Assembly: GCA_946617655.1 (NCBI GenBank) | Contig: CAMOKL010000001.1 | Span: forward strand, 159,523 to 223,522 | Direction: 5' to 3' | Length of the DNA: 64,000 nucleotides | Source of the DNA: Anaeroplasma sp902783745 | GTDB lineage: Bacteria; Bacillota_I; Bacilli_A; Acholeplasmatales; Anaeroplasmataceae | Program-made: the position numbers and the translations under genes | Notes under the pieces: generated by a model | The model's input: only the letters and a program-made list of their open reading frames with translations | What the model was told of the DNA's origin: nothing | Databases searched by the model: none | Shown: positions 35,417 through 44,557 of the stretch, piece by piece | How positions within the stretch are numbered: position 1 is the first letter of the stretch | How the letters are laid out: every line of letters starts with the position of its first letter

Positions 35417-36240
35417 TAATCTAAAGTATTTAATATAGCTAATACATTTTCAAATGAAGATGTATCTGCATCTTCTACACTACCCTTATCAATTAATGAC
35501 GCAAGGTTTGTATCAATTGGAAGAGATGCGATAGGTGTAATATCAAATGTCTCACAAACATCAGTAAGCTTTGATGGTCCAAATGGGAATAATGGATTAC
35601 CACAGCAAGGACATTTGTAATATGCCATGTTTTCTACTAAACCTAAGACATTTATATTCATCTTCTTACACATATTTACAGCCTTACCAACAATCATCTT
35701 AACTAAATCTTGTGGTGTAGATACTAAAATAACACCATCAATTGGAATTTGGTTAAATACAGTTAAGGCAACATCACTAGTTCCTGGAGGCATATCAATT
35801 AATAAATAATCAAGTTCGCCCCATTTTGTATCTGAATAGAAATTTTTAATAGCACCACCAAATAATGGGCCTCTCCATAAAACTGGTTCAGATGGATCAG
35901 AAACTAATAAGTTAATAGACATAACCTCAATTCCACCCTTAGATTTAGGTGGATACATTAATGTTTTAGTTCCAGATACTCCTTCACCAATTCCAAAAGC
36001 TTTTGGAATAGATGGACCTGTAATATCTGAATCTAAAATACCAACCTTAAATCCTTTTTTTGATAAAGCTACAGCAATCATAGATGTTACCATAGATTTA
36101 CCAACTCCACCCTTACCAGATACAACACCAACTATGTGTTTAATCTTTGTACCTGCTGAAGGTGATAAAAGCTGACTTTTATTTTCATGGCTGCATTCAC
36201 TATTACATGTACTGCAGTTATGAGTACAATTAGATGCCAT
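35416..36240 (-). CDS. Mrp/NBP35-family iron-sulfur carrier ATPase
   Basis: 274-residue P-loop protein of the Mrp/ApbC family that binds and transfers Fe-S clusters. The deviant Walker A GKGGVGKS is at 42-49. The N-terminus has a cysteine cluster (C5, C9, C12, C16) and the C-terminal part the CPCC motif that bridges a cluster between subunits. It is 12 bases after rbfA in the nusA-infB transcript. Confidence 0.93.
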   Translation of the reverse strand: MASNCTHNCSTCNSECSHENKSQLLSPSAGTKIKHIVGVVSGKGGVGKSMVTSMIAVALSKKGFKVGILDSDITGPSIPKAFGIGEGVSGTKTLMYPPKSKGGIEVMSINLLVSDPSEPVLWRGPLFGGAIKNFYSDTKWGELDYLLIDMPPGTSDVALTVFNQIPIDGVILVSTPQDLVKMIVGKAVNMCKKMNINVLGLVENMAYYKCPCCGNPLFPFGPSKLTDVCETFDITPIASLPIDTNLASLIDKGSVEDADTSSFENVLAILNTLD

Positions 36241-36252
36241 AATAAAACCTCA

Positions 36253-36609
36253 CTAATTATTTTCTTTATTTTTTTCTTCTTTTTTTAATTCATTTAGAAT
36301 GTCATCAATATGATTACCATAAGCTAAAGATTCATCAAATTTCCAAATTAATTCAGGCATTTTTCTAGGATTTAATTTCTTAGCTAACGCACTTCTAATA
36401 AAAGAATTTGATTCTTCTAAAGCTGATATAATATTTTCTTTCTTTCCTTGATAGAAAGTATAATATATTGTCATAAATGATAAATCATTTGTAATTCTAA
36501 CTTCTGTTACTGTTACGTGGTTTAATTCTTTATTTTTAGCTTCTCTTTGAAGTATAATTGAAAGTTCTCTTAAAGCTTGTGATTCTAATCTTTTAAGACT
36601 TAATCCCAT
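36253..36609 (-). CDS. rbfA: Ribosome-binding factor RbfA
   Basis: 118-residue KH-fold factor that matures the 30S subunit in the cold. RLESQALREL, the VTVTEVRITNDL strand and FDESLAYGNHIDDIL end are typical. The start overlaps the infB stop (TAATG), with AAGGAG inside the end of infB. Confidence 0.95.
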   Translation of the reverse strand: MGLSLKRLESQALRELSIILQREAKNKELNHVTVTEVRITNDLSFMTIYYTFYQGKKENIISALEESNSFIRSALAKKLNPRKMPELIWKFDESLAYGNHIDDILNELKKEEKNKENN

Positions 36610-38456
36610 TATCTAGGAATCTCCTTCATAATAGATGCTTCAATAACATCGCCTTCTTTGATATCATTGAACTTATCAATCATAATACCACATTCGAATC
36701 CTTGCTTAACTTCCTTAACATCATCTTTAAATCTTCTTAATGATGACATTTTACCTTCAAATACAACAACGCCTTCTCTTAATACTCTTACTAAAGAATC
36801 ACGTCCAATAACACCATCAGTAACATATGAACCAGCAACAGATCCAATCTTAGAAATCTTAAATACACTTCTAACTTCTGCTTGACCTGTTACAACTTCC
36901 TCATAAACAGGATCTAGCATACCCTTTAATGCTGCTTCAATATCATCTAATACATTATAGATAATATTATATAATCTAATTTCAATACCCTTAGATTGTG
37001 CAAGTGCTCTAACAGGAGCCATAGGTCTTACGTTAAATCCAATAATAATTGCTTGTGATGCTTCAGCAAGTGAAACATCTGTATCAGTAATAGTACCTAC
37101 AGTTGCACGAATAATATTTACCTTTAAATCTTCAATATTAATCTTTTCAAGTGAGCCCTTTAATGCTTCAACAGAACCTTGAACATCAGCCTTAATAATT
37201 AAATTTAATTGCTTAGTCTTATCTTCTGATTGAGATGCAAATAATTCCTCTAATGTAGTTGCCTTCTTAGCATTAGCTTCTTCGTTTTTAGCCTTTTGGC
37301 TTCTTGCTTCAGCTGTGTTTCTAGCTAAACGTTCATCCTTAAATACCATGAACTTATCACCAGCTTCAGGAACTTCATTTAATCCTGTAACAACAACTGC
37401 ATCACTTGGTTTAGCTTCATCATATTTCTTATGACGGTCATCTTCCATCATTCTAACTCTACCATATGTATTACCACATACGATAACATCTCCAACCTTT
37501 AATGTACCATTTTGTACTAATAGAGTTGCAACAGGACCCATACCTTTATCAAGAGATGCTTCAATAACAACACCCATACCATCTCTATTAGGGTTAGCCT
37601 TTAATTCCTTCATTTCAGCAACAAGTTGAACCATTTCTAATAGGTTATCAACACCCATACCCTTTAATGCAGAAATTGGAACGAAAATAGTATCTCCACC
37701 CCAATCTTCAGCAAGTAATCCTAAGTCAGCAAGTTCTTGCTTAACTCTATCTGGATTTGCAGTTGGCTTATCCATTTTATTTACTGCAACAATAATAGGA
37801 CATCCTGCTGCTTTAGCATGAGAAATAGCTTCTTCAGTTTGTGGCATTACACCATCATCAGCTGCAACAACTAAAATTACTATATCTGTAATTTGGGCAC
37901 CTCTTGCACGCATTTGTGTAAATGCAGCATGGCCTGGTGTATCAATAAATGTAATTGTAAATCCCTTATGATTTACCTGATAAGCACCTACTCTTTGTGT
38001 GATACCACCAGCTTCACCCTTTGTTATTCTTGAGTTTCTGATTGTATCAAGTAATGTAGTTTTACCATGGTCTACATGTCCCATAATTGTAACGACTGGT
38101 GGACGTGAAACTAGATTAGAATCATCATCTTCAATCTTAAACTCATCAAAACGAGTAACATCTGTTACAACTTCATCTTTTAATTCAAAACCAAAATCCA
38201 TTGCAAGTAATTCTATTGTTTCTCTATCGATAGTTTGAGTTTGATTAGCCATAATTCCTAATTGCATTAACTTCATAATAACTTGTGCAACAGGCTTAGA
38301 CATACCTTCAGCAATTTCTAAAACAGTCATACCTTCCTTGTATGTTAATACATTAGAAGTTTGATCTTTTGCTGCATTCTTCTTATTGTTATTCCCTTTC
38401 TTAACTGGGATGTTTGAAGTTCTAGTTTCTTTTTTATTATTTATTTTCTTAGCCAT
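36609..38456 (-). CDS. infB: Translation initiation factor IF-2
   Basis: 615-residue GTPase that places fMet-tRNA on the ribosome. G1 GHVDHGKT is at 126-133, followed by DTPGHAAF and NKMD. The short N-terminal extension (about 120 residues) makes it compact compared with B. subtilis (716). The ATG at 38456 follows AAGGTGATTTG; a TTG just before it is not needed. Confidence 0.97.
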   Translation of the reverse strand: MAKKINNKKETRTSNIPVKKGNNNKKNAAKDQTSNVLTYKEGMTVLEIAEGMSKPVAQVIMKLMQLGIMANQTQTIDRETIELLAMDFGFELKDEVVTDVTRFDEFKIEDDDSNLVSRPPVVTIMGHVDHGKTTLLDTIRNSRITKGEAGGITQRVGAYQVNHKGFTITFIDTPGHAAFTQMRARGAQITDIVILVVAADDGVMPQTEEAISHAKAAGCPIIVAVNKMDKPTANPDRVKQELADLGLLAEDWGGDTIFVPISALKGMGVDNLLEMVQLVAEMKELKANPNRDGMGVVIEASLDKGMGPVATLLVQNGTLKVGDVIVCGNTYGRVRMMEDDRHKKYDEAKPSDAVVVTGLNEVPEAGDKFMVFKDERLARNTAEARSQKAKNEEANAKKATTLEELFASQSEDKTKQLNLIIKADVQGSVEALKGSLEKINIEDLKVNIIRATVGTITDTDVSLAEASQAIIIGFNVRPMAPVRALAQSKGIEIRLYNIIYNVLDDIEAALKGMLDPVYEEVVTGQAEVRSVFKISKIGSVAGSYVTDGVIGRDSLVRVLREGVVVFEGKMSSLRRFKDDVKEVKQGFECGIMIDKFNDIKEGDVIEASIMKEIPR

Positions 38457-38465
38457 CAAATCACC

Positions 38466-38756
38466 TTATTTCTTTAATATTTTAAGAAAGCTTTTCTGAG
38501 TTATGCCTAATACCATACGACCACTCTTACCTATTGCATAAGACAGTTCCTCTGAGGTATAGCTTTCATTAACCTCCGTTTTGTAAAATGATGCTTTATC
38601 TAAAATCTTCTTTTTAGTATTTTCTGATGCATCAGATGCTAAAAAGATTAAGCATATTTTTCCTTTTCTTAGTTCTTCAACTACAATTTCTGCTCCAGAC
38701 ACTAATCCTCTTGCTCTAAAACAAAGACCAAGATTATTTAGAATTTTGTCCATCAA
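38466..38756 (-). CDS. L7Ae-family RNA-binding protein (YlxQ-like)
   Basis: 96-residue L7Ae/L30e-fold protein that binds kink-turn RNA in relatives. Features GLCFRARGLVSGAEIV and the C-terminal YAIGKSGRMVLGI. It overlaps rnpM by 23 bases and precedes infB, the standard Firmicutes order. Confidence 0.9.
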   Translation of the reverse strand: MMDKILNNLGLCFRARGLVSGAEIVVEELRKGKICLIFLASDASENTKKKILDKASFYKTEVNESYTSEELSYAIGKSGRMVLGITQKSFLKILKK

Positions 38757-39009
38757 GTATTCCTAAAAGCTCATCATAAATTGAATCTGGTACCTTAACC
38801 TCAAGTTTCTTATCTAAAGCCTTAGATTTTCTTGCAAGCTCAATAACAGCTTTATCTTTCTTTAAATAAGCACCTCTACCGTTAGCTTTACCATTAAGAT
38901 CTATGATAACGTTCATATCTGGAGTTCTGACGATTCTATATAAATCTTTTTTCTCACATTGTTCTTTTGAAACAACGCAAGTTCTTAAAACAAGCTTCTT
39001 TTCCTTCAT
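38734..39009 (-). CDS. rnpM: YlxR/RnpM RNA-binding protein
   Basis: 91-residue DUF448 protein. The LRTCVVSK start, the IVRTP strand and the GRGAYLKKD motif are conserved. In B. subtilis it binds and modulates RNase P RNA. Directly after nusA. Confidence 0.92.
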   Translation of the reverse strand: MKEKKLVLRTCVVSKEQCEKKDLYRIVRTPDMNVIIDLNGKANGRGAYLKKDKAVIELARKSKALDKKLEVKVPDSIYDELLGILDGQNSK

Positions 39010-39010
39010 A

Positions 39011-40096
39011 CTAGATTAACTTACCTTCTTCATAAGCCTTAGAAACAGGTAAAATATCGATCTTCCAGCCACAAGACTGAACAGCAAGTCTAACATTTTG
39101 ACCTTGCTTACCAATTGCAAGTGATAAATGATCATCAGGTACAGCAACTACACTTGACTTAGTCTTTTCATCAATTGAAATAACCTTTGTTACAGATGCA
39201 GGCTGTAATGAATTAGTGATTAATTCTTCTGGATTTTCACTCCACTTATATAAGTCAACCTTTTCGCCATTTAATGCGTCAACAATCTGCTTAATTCTAG
39301 AACCAGCTTCACCAACGCATGAACCAATTGCATCTACATTAGAATCGTTTGAATATAATGCAATTTTAGTTCTATCTCCTGGGTCTCTTGCGATACCCTT
39401 AATTTCAATAGTACCATCCTTGATTTCTGGAATATAGTTTTCCATTAATCTCTTTACTAATTCCTTATCAATTCTTGAAACAGTAATCTTAGGATCCTTA
39501 GTTGATTCTTCAACCTTCTTAATATATACACGTAATGTATCACCAATTGAGAAATTATCAGTTGGTAATAATTCACGATTAGATAAAGTTGATGTTGCAC
39601 CATAACCTAAATCTAAAATTACATACTTATCATTTACGTTTGCAACAGTTGCAGTAACCATTTCACCTTCCATATCCTTGAAATGATCAAATGCTTGTGC
39701 TCTTTGCTTTTGACGAACACCTTGTACTGTCATATTCTTTGTTGCACCAATAGATGTTCTTGAGAATTCCTTAATATCAACAACTTGTTTAATGATATCT
39801 CCAACCTTAGCATTCTTCTTAATTTGCTTAGCTTCTTCTAAAGTGATTTCCTTAATTGGATTTTCTTCTAAAGCAAGTGTCTCAGCATCAGATAATTCTT
39901 CAACTACCTTCTTAACTGAATAGCATAAGATTTCTGTCTTAACAGGATCTACAACAATCTCACAAGATTCATTGCCATATTCTCTTTTAAAAGACTTCTT
40001 TAAACCATCTTTTATAATTTCATAAACATCTTCTACAGTTATTCCTCTTTCCTCAGCTAGTTCCTTAGCTGATTCAAAAAACTTCTTATTAATCAT
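39011..40096 (-). CDS. nusA: Transcription factor NusA
   Basis: 361-residue elongation/termination factor with an N-terminal RNA polymerase-binding domain, an S1 domain (about 130-200; YVILDLGYGATSTL) and two KH domains (GSRIKQIV, IGKQGQNVRLA). It lacks the acidic C-terminal repeats of proteobacterial NusA. It could act on the hairpin in the operon's own leader (40590-40612). Confidence 0.96.
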   Translation of the reverse strand: MINKKFFESAKELAEERGITVEDVYEIIKDGLKKSFKREYGNESCEIVVDPVKTEILCYSVKKVVEELSDAETLALEENPIKEITLEEAKQIKKNAKVGDIIKQVVDIKEFSRTSIGATKNMTVQGVRQKQRAQAFDHFKDMEGEMVTATVANVNDKYVILDLGYGATSTLSNRELLPTDNFSIGDTLRVYIKKVEESTKDPKITVSRIDKELVKRLMENYIPEIKDGTIEIKGIARDPGDRTKIALYSNDSNVDAIGSCVGEAGSRIKQIVDALNGEKVDLYKWSENPEELITNSLQPASVTKVISIDEKTKSSVVAVPDDHLSLAIGKQGQNVRLAVQSCGWKIDILPVSKAYEEGKLI

Positions 40097-40114
40097 TTTA
40101 TTTTCTCCTCCTAA

Positions 40115-40564
40115 TTAAATCTTAACTGCAAGTCTTATTAATTTCATATTTTGCTTTAATAATTTAAAATTCTTAAATCTACCTTTTAAATTAACTCTTA
40201 CGGTAACAGAATCATTATCATGTTCTTCTAAAGTACCTTCATAAATAGTATTATCATTCATCTCAACATGAATATAATAACCAAGATATTTTTCTATCTC
40301 TTCATCATTTCTTAATACTCTTTCAGCACCAGGAGATGTAACTTCAAGTAAATATTCAGGCATATCAGCATCATACTTATCTAATCTTTCAGATAAATAT
40401 TCATTTGCTTTCGCAAGCATTTCTAAATCAATGCCATCCTCTTTATCTAAAGTAACTCTTAATACTAACTCAGAAGCTTCTTTAGTTAATTCTACTGAAT
40501 AGAATATTAAATCATTCTCTTTAATGAATGGTTCTAAAATTTTTTCACAAATATTAATATCCAA
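40115..40564 (-). CDS. rimP: Ribosome maturation factor RimP (TTG start)
   Basis: 149-residue RimP, needed for 30S assembly. The EVTSPGAERVLRN motif marks the family. The start is a TTG at 40564, 8 bases after GGAGG; a TTG five codons earlier would place the ribosome binding site inside the gene. First gene of the nusA-infB operon. Confidence 0.9.
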   Translation of the reverse strand: MDINICEKILEPFIKENDLIFYSVELTKEASELVLRVTLDKEDGIDLEMLAKANEYLSERLDKYDADMPEYLLEVTSPGAERVLRNDEEIEKYLGYYIHVEMNDNTIYEGTLEEHDNDSVTVRVNLKGRFKNFKLLKQNMKLIRLAVKI

Positions 40565-40589
40565 TTCTATTACCTCCAATCAATAAAAT

Positions 40590-40612
40590 AAGAGAGGCTC
40601 CGAACCTCTCTT
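40590..40612 (-). terminator. Terminator-like hairpin in the rimP-nusA leader
   Basis: 8-bp stem (AAGAGAGG with CCTCTCTT) and a 7-base loop, followed on the minus strand by the imperfect U-tract TATTTTATTG. It lies between the rimP operon promoter (40627-40655) and the rimP start. It can terminate the upstream ankyrin gene and also attenuate the operon. Confidence 0.72.
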
Positions 40613-40626
40613 AATTCACTATGCTT

Positions 40627-40655
40627 ATTATAATTTAAAAATAGATTAAATTCAA
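40627..40655 (-). promoter_or_regulatory. Promoter of the rimP-nusA-infB operon
   Basis: TTGAAT and TATAAT separated by 17 bases on the minus strand, abutting the stop codon of the ankyrin gene. Confidence 0.72.
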
Positions 40656-41609
40656 CTATTTTTCAAATTTTTTATTCAAGAACTCAATAATTCTTTCGTT
40701 TCCTACTTTTTTTGCTAGTGCAAGTGGCTTAAAGCCATATTTATCAACTCTATTTGTATTAGACATTTCAGAATATTTAACTGTTCTTTCAAAGTCTTCC
40801 ATAATAATAGAATAATGAAGTGGATAATCAATATAATATTGGTCAACTCCGTAATATGCTGCCTTCATATTAATATATCCTTCTAAATCATCATCATGAA
40901 TTCTATGATAAATAGTATCATGTAATTTTGAAATACAATCAACTATTGCACCATGTTTAATTAAAGCATCAATAACATCCTTATGATGATTCTCTGCCGC
41001 AAAGAATAATGGTGTTTCTCTATTAAGATTCTTACTATTAACAAATGCACCTTTATCAAGTAAGTATTTTACAACTGTAATATCTCCTCTTTTAGCTGCA
41101 ATGTGCAATGGTGTATTTCCTGCATAATCTTTTTCATCTAAAACGAAATTATCAACCTCAATTGAAGATAATAAATTCATATTACGGCTTCTAATTAAAG
41201 CCATAAAAATAGATTCATGCTTACCATTAAATTCATGGATATCTAAAGGTTTAGCTTCAACAAAAAGCTTAACCATATCTTCTCTACCTAAGCTACATGC
41301 CTTATAAAGAGGTGTTTCACCATCATTATTCTTTATAGATAAATCAGCATTATGATTAATTAAAGATTTTAAGTAACCCATTCTATTATATGTAACACAG
41401 TAATGAGCTGCAGTATCCCCATATCTATCTTTAATATTTACATCAACGTAATTATCTAATAATAGTTCAAATGCATCAGGATTATTAAAAACGATAGCAT
41501 ATTCTAAAAGTGACATTTCCTTTTCGTTTCTAATGTTGATATCATTCTTATCAATATATAATTTTAATTCCTTCGTATTATTACAATAAATAGCACTGAA
41601 TGGATTCAT
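40656..41609 (-). CDS. Ankyrin-repeat protein
   Basis: 317-residue protein made of about seven to eight ankyrin repeats, for example GDTAAHYCVTYNRMGYLKSL, GETPLYKACSLGREDMVKLF, GNTPLHIAAKRGDITVVKYL and RETPLFFAAENHHKDVIDAL. No signal peptide and no catalytic domain, so likely a cytoplasmic protein-binding scaffold. It follows the HU terminator without a clear promoter of its own. Confidence 0.92.
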   Translation of the reverse strand: MNPFSAIYCNNTKELKLYIDKNDINIRNEKEMSLLEYAIVFNNPDAFELLLDNYVDVNIKDRYGDTAAHYCVTYNRMGYLKSLINHNADLSIKNNDGETPLYKACSLGREDMVKLFVEAKPLDIHEFNGKHESIFMALIRSRNMNLLSSIEVDNFVLDEKDYAGNTPLHIAAKRGDITVVKYLLDKGAFVNSKNLNRETPLFFAAENHHKDVIDALIKHGAIVDCISKLHDTIYHRIHDDDLEGYINMKAAYYGVDQYYIDYPLHYSIIMEDFERTVKYSEMSNTNRVDKYGFKPLALAKKVGNERIIEFLNKKFEK

Positions 41610-41651
41610 TCTACCAACTTCCTAATCTTTTTAATATTCAATAGTTTAAAA

Positions 41652-41677
41652 AATAGAGCACCCTTAAGTGCTCTATT
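41652..41677 (-). terminator. Terminator of the HU gene
   Basis: Perfect 10-bp stem (AATAGAGCAC with GTGCTCTATT), 6-base loop, followed by TTTT on the minus strand. Confidence 0.88.
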
Positions 41678-41716
41678 AATTACAAAAATAACGTTTAATA
41701 ATAACTTAAAAGCAAA

Positions 41717-41992
41717 TTACTTGTTAAGATCGTCTTTTAAAACCTTAGCAACCTTGAATGCAACATTCTTTGATGCTGGAATTACGATTGTATCTCCAGT
41801 TGCAGGATTTCTACCCTCTCTAGCTGCTCTTTCCTTTACCTGGAAAGTACCAAGACCATTAATTGCAACCTTACCTTCTACCTTTAATCCTTCGATAATC
41901 TTTGCAACAACGATATCATAAGCTTGGCCAGCTTCCTTCTTTGATAATCCTAATTCATCAGATAAATTAGCAACGATTTCTAGTTTTGTCAT
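41717..41992 (-). CDS. hup: HU-type DNA-binding protein
   Basis: 91-residue HU/IHF-family nucleoid protein. The dimerisation helices (MTKLEIVANLSDELGLSKKE) and the DNA-binding arm with REGRNPATGD are typical. I chose the ATG at 41992 because GGAGG lies 8 bases upstream; the Met five codons earlier includes that site. Single-gene unit. Confidence 0.96.
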   Translation of the reverse strand: MTKLEIVANLSDELGLSKKEAGQAYDIVVAKIIEGLKVEGKVAINGLGTFQVKERAAREGRNPATGDTIVIPASKNVAFKVAKVLKDDLNK

Positions 41993-42027
41993 TCTCTTTT
42001 CCTCCATATGATTTAAAAATCAATTAA

Positions 42028-42055
42028 ATTATACAATATTTAGTGTATTTTGCAA
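42028..42055 (-). promoter_or_regulatory. Promoter of the HU gene
   Basis: TTGCAA and TATAAT separated by 16 bases on the minus strand. Confidence 0.7.
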
Positions 42056-42092
42056 GTGCTTTCATTAAATTCCTTTAATTTTTTTAAAATTA

Positions 42093-42118
42093 AAGGTTAG
42101 CTATTCAAAGCTAACCTT
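42093..42118 (-). terminator. Terminator of the ftsY-to-greA operon
   Basis: 10-bp stem (AAGGTTAGCT with AGCTAACCTT), 6-base loop, A/T-rich tail on the minus strand with several Ts. Confidence 0.82.
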
Positions 42119-42124
42119 AATTAA

Positions 42125-42625
42125 TTACTTTTTAGATTCATCGTGAATCTTTTCAATTTCATTTTGTTCATCTTGTGTAGCTTCTCTTAAAGTAATAAGC
42201 TTAACAGAAACGACCTTACCATTTCTTCCTGCAACGAAAGAAACTGTATCACCAGCCTTATGGTTTTCAATAGCCTTATATAAAGGTGATTGGTCAGAAA
42301 TTATATTATGGAATGGATCAGATTCAGCACCACATACATAATACTTTTCAGGTTCACTTGAACCAGGATATAATACTTCAACTGTGTAAGTTTCAACAAT
42401 CTTACAGTTCTTAAGCATAGCTTTGATTTCATCAATTCTACCTTGGTTCTTACCTTGTTCTTCTCTTGCAGCTGAATAATCAGCGTTTTCAGATAAGTCT
42501 CCCTGTGCTCTTGCTTCAGCAACTGCAGCCTTAATTCTATCAGCTTCAACAGTTTCTCTTCTAATTAATTCGTCCTCAAGCATCTTCTTATAAGATCTTG
42601 TAAATGTATATTGCTTAGTTTCCAT
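42125..42625 (-). CDS. greA: Transcription elongation factor GreA
   Basis: 166-residue GreA, which rescues backtracked RNA polymerase. The N-terminal coiled coil carries the acidic tip ARAQGDLSENADYSAAREEQ, and the C-terminal FKBP-like domain follows. The ATG at 42625 has GGAGG 7 bases upstream; the Met eight codons earlier does not. Confidence 0.96.
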   Translation of the reverse strand: METKQYTFTRSYKKMLEDELIRRETVEADRIKAAVAEARAQGDLSENADYSAAREEQGKNQGRIDEIKAMLKNCKIVETYTVEVLYPGSSEPEKYYVCGAESDPFHNIISDQSPLYKAIENHKAGDTVSFVAGRNGKVVSVKLITLREATQDEQNEIEKIHDESKK

Positions 42626-42684
42626 CTTTAGGCCTCCGTTTATAAACATTAATTATTATAGCAAAATTCTATAAAAAATCAAGA

Positions 42685-43368
42685 TTAATAAATATCCTGA
42701 TATCTCTTCATTCGCATTTCATGTTGTATCCTTTTATAATTAGGAAATTTTTTCTCCATTAATATATAAAAGTCATCTCCATGTCCTCTATAGTAAAAAT
42801 GTGCAAGTTCATGATATATAACACTTTTAATATATATTGGAGAATACCTTGCAAGGTTAATAGAAAATATAACCTCTCTTCTTGATGGTATACATTCTCC
42901 ATAATATGTCTTAACCTTTTTATAAGAAACCTTAATATCAAAATTAAGATTCATATCAAGCTTTATTGTATCAAAATAATATTCAATAAAATCCTTTGTT
43001 CTTTTGTAATAATATTCATCAATAATTGCATTTATATTAGTATTATCATCTTTAATATAACAAATAAAATCTTTATCTACTATTTCAATATGATTATATT
43101 GATCATATAAAATCTTAAAATTATACATCTCTCCAAATAAATGGATAGTATTTGTCTTAACCTTCTCTTTAGGCTTTTTCTTTAATGTTTTATATATATA
43201 AGATTCAAATTTCTTACATAGATTTAATAATTCATCATTTGATAAATATCTAGGAGATGTAATTATAACAGTATTTGGATATCTTGGCTTAATATATGTT
43301 CTTCTATTTCTTGGTTTATATTCTTGTATAATTTCTATATTTAAATCATTAATCCAAGTATTTGGCAT
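42685..43368 (-). CDS. YgjP/SprT-like metal-dependent hydrolase
   Basis: 227-residue DUF45 (YgjP) protein. The zinc motif YHELAHFYYRGHGDDFY (HExxH followed by H) lies near residues 180-200, and the typical C-terminal FPNYKRIQHEM follows. The catalytic Glu is present, so activity as a metallopeptidase-like enzyme is possible; the substrate is not known. Between a U32 gene and greA. Confidence 0.87.
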   Translation of the reverse strand: MPNTWINDLNIEIIQEYKPRNRRTYIKPRYPNTVIITSPRYLSNDELLNLCKKFESYIYKTLKKKPKEKVKTNTIHLFGEMYNFKILYDQYNHIEIVDKDFICYIKDDNTNINAIIDEYYYKRTKDFIEYYFDTIKLDMNLNFDIKVSYKKVKTYYGECIPSRREVIFSINLARYSPIYIKSVIYHELAHFYYRGHGDDFYILMEKKFPNYKRIQHEMRMKRYQDIY

Positions 43369-43369
43369 A

Positions 43370-44557
43370 TTATAACATCCTTAATAAATCAAACGGATGT
43401 AATTCAACATCAGATTTAAATTTTAATTCCTCTAATGGATGTCTTGCAGCATCGATTAGTGTATCATCCATTCTATATACATCACCAACATTTATAATAA
43501 ATGATCCATTTGGTGAAAAGACTTCTATATCTTGGTTAGGTAAGAAATAATTTCTTTGTTCAATATATGCTGTCTTAGTTTCTTTGTCATATTTTCTAAC
43601 AATACCAATAAATTCCTTTGTTGGACATGTTAAATTTAAATCATATAATTGTTCTTTAATTGTTGGTTCATGGAATAAGAATCCTTGACCTGTTAATCTA
43701 TTTTCAGCCTTTGCGATTGCATCCTCATAAATACTAAAATCCTTAACAGTACCTGTAGTTTCATATTCATCAATTATTCTTCTATATGCATTTACTACTG
43801 TCGCAATATAATGTAATGATTTCATTCTACCTTCGATTTTAAATGAATTAACACCTATATCCATAAGCTTAGGTATAGCTCTTATAGCACATAAATCTTT
43901 TGATGACATAGAAAAATAATCACCATCAGGATTTATTTTTACACCATTTTGATATAAATCATAATTCCATCTACATGAATGAGCACATCCACCTCTATTT
44001 GCATCTCTGTTTGTCATATTATTTGAAAGCATGCATCTGCCTGAATAGCCTGCACACATACCACCATGAATAAAAGATTCAACATCTAAATCTGTATTAT
44101 CCTTAAATTCTTTAATTTCATCTAAAGATAATTCTCTTGCAAAAACAACTCTTTTGCATCCAATCTTTTTATAGAATGCGGCAACATCTGGATTTGCAGA
44201 TGAGCATTGAGTTGAAACGTGAGGTTCCATCTTAGTGTATTTTGCAACTAAAGATAGAATATATGTTGATGATGCAATAATACAATCAACACCTGCATCT
44301 TCTAGTGCCTTTAAATATTCTAATACACCATCTGTATCTAAATTATGCATTACAATATTACATGTTACATGTATTTTTGCGCCATGCTTATGTGCAAATT
44401 CACATCCTTCTTTTATTTCATCAATTGTGAAATTAGAAGCACGGCTTCTTAATGAGAATCTTTGCCCACCAATGAATACCGCATTTGCACCATATAATAC
44501 TGCAACCTTTAATTTTTCTAAATCTCCTGCAGGAGCGAGTAATTCAAACTTAGTCAT
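43370..44557 (-). CDS. U32-family protein (YrrO/TrhP-like tRNA hydroxylation)
   Basis: 395-residue U32 peptidase-family protein. The start FELLAPAGDLEKLKVAVLYGA and the cysteine-rich region (GGMCAGYSGRC, RGGCAHSCRWNY) that likely holds a 4Fe-4S cluster are diagnostic. In Firmicutes, relatives (YrrO) make 5-hydroxyuridine at tRNA position 34, working with YrrN, so peptidase activity is doubtful. It overlaps the smaller U32 gene by 8 bases. Confidence 0.88.
   Translation of the reverse strand: MTKFELLAPAGDLEKLKVAVLYGANAVFIGGQRFSLRSRASNFTIDEIKEGCEFAHKHGAKIHVTCNIVMHNLDTDGVLEYLKALEDAGVDCIIASSTYILSLVAKYTKMEPHVSTQCSSANPDVAAFYKKIGCKRVVFARELSLDEIKEFKDNTDLDVESFIHGGMCAGYSGRCMLSNNMTNRDANRGGCAHSCRWNYDLYQNGVKINPDGDYFSMSSKDLCAIRAIPKLMDIGVNSFKIEGRMKSLHYIATVVNAYRRIIDEYETTGTVKDFSIYEDAIAKAENRLTGQGFLFHEPTIKEQLYDLNLTCPTKEFIGIVRKYDKETKTAYIEQRNYFLPNQDIEVFSPNGSFIINVGDVYRMDDTLIDAARHPLEELKFKSDVELHPFDLLRML

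Noticed and set aside
42301..42549. Alternative minus-strand frame inside greA
   Set aside because: It overlaps the intact greA frame completely, has no ribosome binding site and a biased composition.
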